Assembly: GCA_020403245.1 (NCBI GenBank)
Contig: JADBYA010000009.1
Span: 218,794 to 282,793, forward strand
Direction: 5' to 3'
Source of the DNA: Flavobacterium sp.
Lineage (GTDB): Bacteria; Bacteroidota; Bacteroidia; Flavobacteriales; Flavobacteriaceae
Length of the DNA stretch: 64,000 nucleotides
The position numbers and the translations under genes are program-made. Under the pieces are notes generated by a model, which searched no databases, had not been told where the DNA came from, and saw only the letters and a list, made by a program, of their open reading frames with translations. Positions 1 through 7,639 of the stretch are shown here, piece by piece (the first letter of the stretch is position 1; each line of letters starts with the position of its first letter).

Positions 1-695
1 GAACAAGCGGTTGCTGCTCCAAGTACGGCAGCTAATTTTTCGATTAAACCCCAGTTTTCTGGACCTTTTAAGCCGCGACCACCAGAAACTACCACATCAG
101 CATCGGCAATGGTTACTTTTCCCGAAGCTTTTTCAACTGATTCTACTTTTACATTGAAATCAGCATCGTTTAAACTTGGTGAAAAATCTTCCTCGGTTGT
201 TGATGAAGCATTTTCAAAAACCCCATAGGAATTTTTGGCTAAGCTCAAGACTTTAACATCGGTTGAAATTTCGGTAACGTTGAAAGCTTTGTTAGAAAAA
301 GCGGTTCTTTTTACTTGAAATGGTGAAGTACTCAAAGGCAACCCAACCACATTTGAAGCAAATCCAGCTTCTAACCCTACAGCCACAAATGGTGCTAAAT
401 ACAAACTATCTGTAGTTGAAGAAAGTAAAATTATTTTTGCGCTTTCTTTTTTTGCTGCTTGTTTGATAACATCGGCAAATGCTTTGGCACTGAAATTAGC
501 TAGCTTTTCGTTAGAAACTTTCAATACTTTGTCAACTCCGTATTTTGATAATTCTGAAACGTCTCCAGCATTTACTGTTACAGCCGTTACAGTTGTTCCT
601 AATTTTTCGGCTACTTTTTTGGCATAAGAAGCCAATTCAAATGCTACTTTTTTGAATTTTCCATCTGCCGACTCTGCGTATATTAATAATGACAT
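1..695 (-). CDS. etfA: Electron transfer flavoprotein subunit alpha, 3' end cut by window edge
   Basis: Not in the ORF track because it runs off the left edge. Reading the minus strand from ATG at 695 gives MSLLIYAESADGKFKKVAF and stays open to base 1, about 231 residues of a protein that is usually near 320. The N-terminal ETF domain is followed by the linker ending VVSGGRGLKGPENW, the typical start of the FAD-binding C-terminal domain; the rest of that domain lies outside. EtfA pairs with EtfB to carry electrons from acyl-CoA dehydrogenases to the quinone pool. It lies 65 bp downstream of etfB on the same strand, so the two are probably one operon. Confidence 0.9.
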   Translation of the reverse strand, partial: MSLLIYAESADGKFKKVAFELASYAKKVAEKLGTTVTAVTVNAGDVSELSKYGVDKVLKVSNEKLANFSAKAFADVIKQAAKKESAKIILLSSTTDSLYLAPFVAVGLEAGFASNVVGLPLSTSPFQVKRTAFSNKAFNVTEISTDVKVLSLAKNSYGVFENASSTTEEDFSPSLNDADFNVKVESVEKASGKVTIADADVVVSGGRGLKGPENWGLIEKLAAVLGAATAC

Positions 696-760
696 ATTGA
701 TTTTAGATTTAAGATTAAAGATTTTAGAATTAACTGAAAACTGTGACTGAACACTGATTA

Positions 761-1507
761 CTATATTACTTTTGCTTCGTTGTGTAATAAATTAATTAGT
801 TCATCCAAATTATCTGCCGAAACAAGTTTCACAGCCGATTTTGGCATTGGCTTTTCAAATTTAACGGCATTAGTGTTATTATTTGCTGCAACGGGCTCCA
901 GTACAGTCAATACTTTTGTTCTTGCTGTCATAATCCCTCTCATGTTTGGAATGCGCAAATCTTTTTCTTCCACTAATCCTTTTTGACCACCAATTACTAA
1001 GGGCAATGAAGCCGAAATTATTTCTTTTCCACCGTCAATTTCTCTCGAAGCTTTTGCAGCAGATCCATCAACAGTAAGTTCAGTACAAGAATTCACAAAG
1101 TTGAAATCTAGTAAACTTGCTAACATTCCTGGAACCATTCCACCATTATAATCTAAAGATTCTTTTCCACAGATTACTAAATCATAATTTCCAGATTTTA
1201 CTACTTCTGCTAATTGCTTTGCAACAAAAAAACCATCAGTTGGAGTTGCGTTTACCCGAATAGCTTCATTTGCTCCAATAGCCAAAGCTTTTCTCAAAGT
1301 AGGTTCAGTATCTGGTCCACCAACATTGACAACTGTTACTGTTGCAGCTTGTTGTTCTTGAAACCAAATGGCCCTTGTTAATCCAAATTCATCATTGGGA
1401 TTAATTACAAATTGAACTCCATTTGAATCGAATTCGCTATCACCATTAACAAAATTAATTTTTGATGTAGTATCAGGCACATGACTGATACAAACTAATA
1501 TTTTCAT
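761..1507 (-). CDS. etfB: Electron transfer flavoprotein subunit beta
   Basis: A 248-residue protein of normal EtfB length. It starts MKILVCISHVPDT and contains the adenine-nucleotide-binding ETF fold, with NPNDEFGLTRA near residues 37-47, GGPDTEPTLRKALAIGA near 64-80 and CGKESLDYNGGMVPGMLA near 113-130. EtfB holds the structural AMP of the heterodimer and docks dehydrogenases. It is first in the minus-strand etfBA pair. An AT-rich gap of about 340 bp separates it from the next gene, so its promoter is probably there. The family call is secure; the specific electron donors cannot be read from this window. Confidence 0.93.
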   Translation of the reverse strand: MKILVCISHVPDTTSKINFVNGDSEFDSNGVQFVINPNDEFGLTRAIWFQEQQAATVTVVNVGGPDTEPTLRKALAIGANEAIRVNATPTDGFFVAKQLAEVVKSGNYDLVICGKESLDYNGGMVPGMLASLLDFNFVNSCTELTVDGSAAKASREIDGGKEIISASLPLVIGGQKGLVEEKDLRIPNMRGIMTARTKVLTVLEPVAANNNTNAVKFEKPMPKSAVKLVSADNLDELINLLHNEAKVI

Positions 1508-1851
1508 ATAATTTGATTAAAAAAATTTCTGCTGTAAAAGTATAAAATAAAATTCTAATTTTTGTATGCGCGCATAATAAATTTTCAATATTATATCGAT
1601 TTCGTAAAATGTAAATTGTTTACAATGTTTATTCGCCAAATAATCATTATCAACGATAAGATTATTTATGACTCAAATGTCTTTTTTAATCATTTATAAT
1701 TGTAAATTTGCCTATAGATGTACTATGGCTTTACATTATTTTTAAGAATAGTAAATTGAAAGTTCAAAATAATGATATGAATATTTTGAATTTAAGAAGC
1801 AACTTTTTGAAATAAACTTATCTTGTTAAAAATTTATAAATTATAAAAACT
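1508..1851. other. Intergenic region between divergent etfB and lipoprotein gene
   Basis: 344 bp of very AT-rich DNA. A TAAATTTG at 1703-1710 on the plus strand matches the Bacteroidota -7 consensus TAnnTTTG and could serve the lipoprotein gene about 140 bp downstream. The short palindrome TGCGCGCA lies near 1565-1572. I see no ORF, RNA gene or terminator. Confidence 0.5.
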
Positions 1852-2796
1852 ATGAAAAATCAAAACTATTTATTATTACTACTACTACCGTTTTTATTTT
1901 CGTGTTCTAATGATAATGACAATTCGGGTACAAATCAAGAAGTAAACCTATCGGGTTTTGTGCAAAAGAATTATAATGTAAGTAGCATACCGAATGTTAT
2001 TATTGACTCAACTTACTATCAATTACAAAACAATAAAATTATCAGTATTGTTAAAACTAATGTGGCCACTTCAGCATCAAATAACACGGTTTATGAATAT
2101 CTAGGAAATAAAATTGCTAATACTACAAGTTTTGTTAATGGTATTATGTCTTCAAAAAATAATTATTTATATGATACGAATGATAAGCTTATTGAATTCA
2201 GACAAGAATCTTATAATGCATCTAATCAAATCACGGCCATACAAAAACACACTTTTACACATACGTCTGACACTATTTTTTCACAATGGAACAGAAGCAT
2301 AAACAATGGTGTCAGTTATACCAACATAGCCAATTTTAAAATTGTATTAGACCAAAATAATAATAGGACTTACTTTGAAGATCAAGACATGACCAATAAT
2401 AGTGAAGAAAGAATATTGACAACTTACGACGCTAATAATAACATGCTTAGTGAGCAATATTTTAATGTGTTAAACAATGGAGACCTAATTTTAAATTTAA
2501 CTAATTCCGCAACCTATTCAAATTTTATCAATCCCCTTGCATTGATTATGGAAGCTACTTTTGGACGAAAAACTTTAATGCTTTTATACCATCTTCAAAC
2601 TAGTGCTATAAATAATATAAATTCCAGAAATGTATCACCAAAAACGATGGATTCATTTATTACTTCGTTTGACGGAATAGGATTTGATATTACCAATACG
2701 CCTTTTAATAACAATTTAACTCAAATTAGCGATTTTAAAACCTTGAATTCAGGAAGTCTTTTTGCACGATTTAGTTTGGAATACTTCTTTGAATAA
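1852..2796 (+). CDS. Secreted lipoprotein of unknown function
   Basis: A 314-residue protein with a lipoprotein signal: a short basic start, a run of leucines, then LLPFLFSC, with Cys18 as the likely lipidated residue followed by SNDNDN. The rest is rich in Asn, Ser, Thr and Tyr, with YEYLGNKI, YDTNDKLIEF and YDANNNMLSEQYF segments recalling the beta-hairpin repeats of flavobacterial DUF4595-type or YD-repeat-like lipoproteins, but I do not recognise the family with certainty. It is probably anchored in the outer membrane. It stands alone between etfB (divergent) and pdhB, which seems to have its own promoter. Confidence 0.7.
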   Translation: MKNQNYLLLLLLPFLFSCSNDNDNSGTNQEVNLSGFVQKNYNVSSIPNVIIDSTYYQLQNNKIISIVKTNVATSASNNTVYEYLGNKIANTTSFVNGIMSSKNNYLYDTNDKLIEFRQESYNASNQITAIQKHTFTHTSDTIFSQWNRSINNGVSYTNIANFKIVLDQNNNRTYFEDQDMTNNSEERILTTYDANNNMLSEQYFNVLNNGDLILNLTNSATYSNFINPLALIMEATFGRKTLMLLYHLQTSAINNINSRNVSPKTMDSFITSFDGIGFDITNTPFNNNLTQISDFKTLNSGSLFARFSLEYFFE

Positions 2797-2901
2797 TATA
2801 CGCTATATTTAATTTATATCATTTTATAAAAAGACAAGCACTTTTTTACCTTAACAAGGGATAAATTCTAAATAAAAAATATTTTTATCGCTTTTAATTT
2901 T

Positions 2902-2909
2902 TATTTTTG
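2902..2909 (+). promoter_or_regulatory. Putative -7 element for pdhB
   Basis: TATTTTTG fits the Bacteroidota consensus TAnnTTTG and lies 32 bp before the pdhB start. No convincing -33 TTTG was found, so the support is moderate. Confidence 0.45.
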
Positions 2910-2940
2910 CTCTTCAAAATAGAGACAAAGTCATATTCAT

Positions 2941-3918
2941 ATGAGAACAATACAATTTAGAGAAGCGATTGCCGAAGCGATGAGTGAAGAAATGCGTCGT
3001 GATGAATCTATATATTTAATGGGTGAAGAAGTTGCTGAATATAATGGTGCTTACAAAGCTTCGAAAGGAATGTTGGATGAATTTGGACCAAAAAGAGTTA
3101 TTGATACGCCTATTGCTGAATTAGGATTTGCCGGAATTGCAGTAGGTTCAGCAATGAATGGTTGTCGCCCTATTGTGGAATACATGACGTTCAACTTTTG
3201 CTTGGTTGGTATTGATCAAATTATCAATAACGCAGCCAAAATGCGTCAAATGTCGGCTGGACAATTTCCTATGCCAATGGTTTTTCGTGGGCCAACAGCT
3301 TCTGCAGGACAATTAGGAGCAACACATTCACAAGCTTTTGAAAATTGGTTTGCCAATACGCCAGGACTAAAAGTGGTTGTGCCATCCAATGTTTATGATG
3401 CCAAAGGTTTATTAAAAGCTGCTATTCGAGATAATGACCCAGTTATTTTCATGGAAAGTGAGCAAATGTATGGTGACAAAGGAGAAGTTCCAGAAGAAGA
3501 ATATACAATACCTCTTGGTGTAGCTGATATCAAGAGAGAAGGAACAGATGTAACCATTGTTTCTTTTGGTAAAATCATTAAAGAAGCTTTAATAGCGGCA
3601 GATGAATTGGCCAAAGAAAATATTTCTTGTGAGATTATCGATTTGAGAACTGTTCGCCCAATGGATTATGATTGTATTATCAATTCGGTTAAAAAAACAA
3701 ACCGATTAGTGGTTTTGGAGGAAGCATGGCCATTTGCTAGTGTTGCCTCTGAAATTACTTATATGGTTCAAGAGAGAGCTTTCGATTATTTGGATGCTCC
3801 AATACAAAGAATTACTACAGCCGACACTCCAGCGCCATACTCTCCAACATTGTTAAAAGAATGGTTACCGAATGCTGAAGATGTTATCAAAGCTGTAAAA
3901 AAAGTAACTTACAAGTAG
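2941..3918 (+). CDS. pdhB: Pyruvate dehydrogenase E1 component, beta subunit
   Basis: 325 residues, normal for the beta chain of an alpha2beta2 E1. It starts MRTIQFREAIAEAMSEEM and has the transketolase-like pyrimidine-binding domain (MGEEVAEYNGAYKASKGM near 27-44, TPIAELGFAGIAVG near 56-69, PTASAGQLGATHSQ near 118-131) and a C-terminal transketolase domain (DLRTVRPMDYDCI). With the alpha chain it decarboxylates pyruvate on thiamine diphosphate and acetylates lipoyl-E2. The alpha chain and E2 are not next to it, so the complex is encoded elsewhere. A branched-chain 2-oxoacid E1 beta is the main alternative; the length and motifs favour pyruvate. Confidence 0.9.
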   Translation: MRTIQFREAIAEAMSEEMRRDESIYLMGEEVAEYNGAYKASKGMLDEFGPKRVIDTPIAELGFAGIAVGSAMNGCRPIVEYMTFNFCLVGIDQIINNAAKMRQMSAGQFPMPMVFRGPTASAGQLGATHSQAFENWFANTPGLKVVVPSNVYDAKGLLKAAIRDNDPVIFMESEQMYGDKGEVPEEEYTIPLGVADIKREGTDVTIVSFGKIIKEALIAADELAKENISCEIIDLRTVRPMDYDCIINSVKKTNRLVVLEEAWPFASVASEITYMVQERAFDYLDAPIQRITTADTPAPYSPTLLKEWLPNAEDVIKAVKKVTYK

Positions 3919-3998
3919 AAATAGACCGTATGATTTTTAGTTTATAAGAAAAGCAGCTAAAAACCTAAGAAGTCTTGAATACTAGTAATCATAATAAC

Positions 3999-4044
3999 TA
4001 TATTTGAACTTCATCAAAAAACTTTTTTGATGAAGTTTTTTTTT
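3999..4044 (+). promoter_or_regulatory. Promoter plus near-perfect hairpin directly before the DUF5686 start
   Basis: TATATTTG at 3999-4006 matches TAnnTTTG. It is followed by a 15-bp perfect inverted repeat (4007-4021 and 4023-4037, one-base loop) and a T-run that ends three bases before the ATG at 4047. The hairpin plus T-run looks like an intrinsic terminator for pdhB. If the -7 element is used, much of the hairpin would instead lie in the 5' leader of the downstream mRNA. Confidence 0.6.
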
Positions 4045-4046
4045 CC

Positions 4047-6536
4047 ATGAAAAAGATATTTACACTATTTATTTTGTTTTTTGCTTTTGCAAATACTATT
4101 GCTGCACAAACAAAAGTGAGCGGAATAGTTTTGGACAATACGAATCAACCACTTCCTTATGCCAACATTGTTTTTAAGGGTTCAAAGACTGGAGTTGTAT
4201 CTAACGAAGACGGAAGGTTTTATATAGAGTCGTCCGATAATTATAGTGTTTTATTAGTATCATTTGTCGGATTTCCAACTAAGGAAGTCAAATTGCCGAA
4301 ACTCGTTAATTATGATTTCAAAATTATTTTGAGTGAAGGGAATGCCTTGAAAGAGATTGTGGTTTATGCAGGGAAAACATCCAAAAAAAACAATCCTGCT
4401 TTAGATATTCTTAGAAAAATATGGGAACGAAGAAGGAAAAACGGATTAAAAATGTTCAAGCAATATCAATATGAAAAATATGAAAAAGTAGAATTTGATA
4501 TGAACACCATAGACAGTGCTTTTATGAAAAACAAGATTTTCAAAGGAATGGAGTTTGTGTTCAAGAATATTGATACTTCAAAAGTCACTGGAAAAACCTA
4601 TTTGCCAATTTTTATTAATGAGTCTATTTCAGATTTTTATGGAGATAATGAAACCAAAAAAACAAAAGAGGTTCTTATAGCCAACAAAAATTCCGGATTA
4701 GGGAACGGAGATGGCGTAAATATGTTTATTAAGGATTTATATAATGACTTTGATATTTATGAGAATTATTTATATTTTTTTGACAAGAGCTTTACAAGTC
4801 CATTATCTAGAACTGGAATAGATGTTTACAATTATGTTCTTACCGATACCGCTTTTATCGATAACAAATGGTGTTATAATATAGTTTTTTACCCAAGACG
4901 AAAAAACGAGTTGACTTTCAAAGGCGATTTTTGGGTTAATGACTCCACATTTGCCATCAAAAAAATAAATATGGCAATCACCAAAAGTGCCAATATTAAT
5001 TGGGTAAAAGATATTTATATCGAACAAGAATTTGAAGTTTTAAACGATTCGGTTTTTCTTCCAACCCGCGATTATATGATGTCTGACTTTGCTTTAAAAA
5101 AGAAAGAGGAGTCAAAAGGAATTTATGGTAAACGCAGCACGCTTTATCGAAATTTTAAGTTTGATGAAAAAAAACCTGAAAAATTCTTTAAACAGGAAGT
5201 TAATTTTATTGACAATTTGGTGTATAAAAAAACAGATGAATTTTGGGAGGAAAATCGTTTTGAAAAGTTAAATAAAGATGAGGTTGCTATATACAAAATG
5301 ATTGACACTCTAAAAACTGTCAAAAAATTCAAGCAAATGTACAATCTTGTTTCAGTATTGGGAAGTGGATACATTGAGTTTTCTAAATTAAATTTTGATT
5401 ATGGTCCCATCTTTTCAACGGTGGGTTATAACGAGGTAGAAGGTGTTCGACTTAGAGCTGGAGGAAGAACCTATTTTGGACCAAATGACCTTTGGCGTTT
5501 ACAAGGTTATACCGCTTATGGGTTTGAAGATAATAAATTCAAATATGGTATTTCAGGAAAATGGATGGTGGATAAGAAAAATAGAATAATTCTCTCAGCA
5601 GGGAACAGAAGAGATGTAGAACAAATAGGCGCTAGTTTAACAAATACCAACGATGTTTTGGGTAGAAGTTTTGCTTCTTCGGCTTTTTTTACCACTGGAG
5701 CTAACGGAAAGCTAACCAACATCAATCTAACTACTATAGCAGGAGAAATTGAGCCAGTTAAAAATTTAGTATTTCAAGTAGGTTATTCCTATCGAACCCT
5801 AGAATCGGCATCGCCAACATTTAGTTTAGATTATTATACCGATAATACTTTTACCAATACGGCAAGCGAAGTAAAACAAGCAGAGTTAAGTCTGCAAGTT
5901 GAGTACACACCTAAAAGAAAAACCATTGGATATGGAGTGGAGAGACGCGATGTTGACAATCCGTACAGTCGCTTTTTTGTGAATTATACACAAGGTTTTA
6001 AAGGGTTTATTCAAAGTGATTTTGAATATCAAAAACTCCAACTTTACTACAAGCAACCCATTATAATTGGAGCACTTGGGCGTTCTAATTTGATTATGGA
6101 ATTAGGAAAAACCTTTGGCAAAGTACCACTTGGTTTGTTGAGTATTGTACCTGGGAATCAAACTTATTTCTTGATTGAGAATACGTTTAGTAATCTTAAT
6201 TTTTATGAGTTTGTAACCGATGAATATGCTACTTTCCAATGGGAACATAACTTTAACGGTAGATTATTATCCAGAATTCCGATGATGCGAAAATTAAACT
6301 GGAGAGAGTTAGTAGGAGTAAGAGCGGTTTATGGAACAGTATCCGACGAAAACATTGCTTTAAACGCCTCTGGGTTGGTTTATAAAGCCCCTGTAAATCC
6401 TTATTGGGAATACAATGTTGGGATAGGAAATATCTTTAAAGTATTCCGTCTTGATTTTACTTGGAGAGGAAATTACAGAGACGTACCCGATGGCAACAAC
6501 TTTACTGTAAAAGGGTCGTTTGGGTTTTATTTTTAA
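4047..6536 (+). CDS. DUF5686 family outer-membrane protein with carboxypeptidase-regulatory-like domain
   Basis: 829 residues. A signal peptide (MKKIFTLFILFFAFANTIAAQ) is followed by a CarboxypepD_reg-like beta-sandwich of about 80 residues (VSGIVLDNTNQPLPYANIVF to DFKIILSEG). Then comes a long DUF5686 region with alternating aromatic and polar strands, ending VKGSFGFYF, a C-terminal Phe typical of outer-membrane beta-barrels. It is probably an outer-membrane barrel with a periplasmic plug-like domain; the substrate is unknown. It is transcribed alone, with a -7 element and hairpin just upstream. The domain assignment is confident; no function has been established that I can cite. Confidence 0.8.
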   Translation: MKKIFTLFILFFAFANTIAAQTKVSGIVLDNTNQPLPYANIVFKGSKTGVVSNEDGRFYIESSDNYSVLLVSFVGFPTKEVKLPKLVNYDFKIILSEGNALKEIVVYAGKTSKKNNPALDILRKIWERRRKNGLKMFKQYQYEKYEKVEFDMNTIDSAFMKNKIFKGMEFVFKNIDTSKVTGKTYLPIFINESISDFYGDNETKKTKEVLIANKNSGLGNGDGVNMFIKDLYNDFDIYENYLYFFDKSFTSPLSRTGIDVYNYVLTDTAFIDNKWCYNIVFYPRRKNELTFKGDFWVNDSTFAIKKINMAITKSANINWVKDIYIEQEFEVLNDSVFLPTRDYMMSDFALKKKEESKGIYGKRSTLYRNFKFDEKKPEKFFKQEVNFIDNLVYKKTDEFWEENRFEKLNKDEVAIYKMIDTLKTVKKFKQMYNLVSVLGSGYIEFSKLNFDYGPIFSTVGYNEVEGVRLRAGGRTYFGPNDLWRLQGYTAYGFEDNKFKYGISGKWMVDKKNRIILSAGNRRDVEQIGASLTNTNDVLGRSFASSAFFTTGANGKLTNINLTTIAGEIEPVKNLVFQVGYSYRTLESASPTFSLDYYTDNTFTNTASEVKQAELSLQVEYTPKRKTIGYGVERRDVDNPYSRFFVNYTQGFKGFIQSDFEYQKLQLYYKQPIIIGALGRSNLIMELGKTFGKVPLGLLSIVPGNQTYFLIENTFSNLNFYEFVTDEYATFQWEHNFNGRLLSRIPMMRKLNWRELVGVRAVYGTVSDENIALNASGLVYKAPVNPYWEYNVGIGNIFKVFRLDFTWRGNYRDVPDGNNFTVKGSFGFYF

Positions 6537-7029
6537 GCTGACACGAGCGTAGCGAACTGACGCAGTAATTCATTTCAGCTTCACTACTAATCATTATACA
6601 AGTAGCCATTTCATTTCTAGTTGATAAAGATGTTGTTTTGAAAAAGGTGCATCAACAATATGGCGATCCTACTATTCCTTACAATCTGAACGTTTTCAAA
6701 CTTTAGACAATACATTAGTTTTAGAAGCCCTTTCTCAAAACCATCCAAACAAAGTTAGAACTAGACTCAACCCAAATATATCCATCGGTAAATTGACGAT
6801 TGATTGTTCTCATGGTCTACTTGCATTAGAAAGACATTATTCCTTTTGCTGATATTGGTAACAAAAACACCATAATTGAATTGTAATTTCACAATTTAAA
6901 TGAAGACAAGTAAACACTTTCACAAAATTGGAAAATTTACGGAACAATGACTTAGTATATTATTATAGGACATTATTACCTTAAAGGGCAAGATAAAATT
7001 TAAGTATTTTTATTGAATAATTTTTTATC
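6537..7029. other. Decayed intergenic stretch, possible unidentified gene remnant
   Basis: This stretch has broken reading frames but coding-like composition. Plus-strand frames carry FLVDKDVVLKKVHQQYGD (about 6610-6665) and, after a frame change, TLDNTLVLEALSQNHPNKV and SIGKLTIDCSHGLLALERHY (about 6700-6845), with stops between. I could not assign a family. The start (6541-6570) holds GAGCGTAGCGAAC, a short motif similar to GC-rich segments seen before kmo and after kynU. I see no terminator with a clear T-run. Confidence 0.35.
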
Positions 7030-7461
7030 TTAACTGTATTTTCCTGGCCCAGTAAAAAACAAACCTAAATAAATAATAAAATTCACAAAAGCATCGTTAA
7101 AATGAAAGCCATTTTCGCCTTTATCAACTATCGACATTGGAAAAATGACCCAAAAATATAACCCATACAAAACATCAATACAAACAAACTAAATCGAGTA
7201 AATAAACCCAAAATTAAAAAAAAAACTACAAAAGAATTCTGCAAAAACAGTTAAGAATAAAGATGTTCCGCCAGTAATTCCAAAAAAACTAACATTCTTA
7301 GCCCAAAAGTCAGAAGCTGCCATTTCATTAAAATGAATTAACTTTTCATACCCATAAAACGATATTATAACGCCAAGCATTAATCGAATAAGTAATAATC
7401 CAAAATCGCTATTAATCGAATTTGCTGAAAAAGTAAAAAGTTTGTTTATAAAATTATTTAA
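7030..7461 (-). pseudogene. DoxX family membrane protein, frameshifted pseudogene
   Basis: On the minus strand the open stretch reads LFTFSANSINSDFGLLLIRL, then MLGVIISFYGYEKLIHF, then a middle part ending FFCSFFFNFGFIYSI and a stop at 7189. This matches the first three helices of DoxX proteins. One base shifted, the sequence reads GLFTRFSLFV, the DoxX continuation, and in another frame it ends DKGENGFHFNDAF ... LFFTGPGKYS with a stop at 7030, the standard DoxX C-terminus. At least two frameshifts are needed to join the pieces, and no ATG precedes the first conserved helix. DoxX proteins are small inner-membrane proteins of about 130-150 residues. The 63-residue ORF in the track is the middle fragment. 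Confidence 0.75.
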
Positions 7462-7572
7462 CTAAATAGTTTATTCAATTCAAAAATATAAATAATAGAT
7501 AGTATAAAGAAAAGTGATAAAATCGTAAATTTTAAAATATAAATTCAATCCGAATCAGATTTTCAATATAAG

Positions 7573-7604
7573 TTGCTTTCTTTCTTAAAATTTTGTTATT
7601 TTTG
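7573..7604 (+). promoter_or_regulatory. Promoter of hppA
   Basis: TATTTTTG at 7597-7604 fits TAnnTTTG, with TTG at 7573-7575 about 21 bp upstream as the -33 element. The bases that follow make TTTGCACCCG, the same ten bases seen at the kmo and rRNA promoters. The start codon is 35 bp downstream. Confidence 0.6.
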
Positions 7605-7639
7605 CACCCGATTAAATTTATAACAAACATTTTATATTT

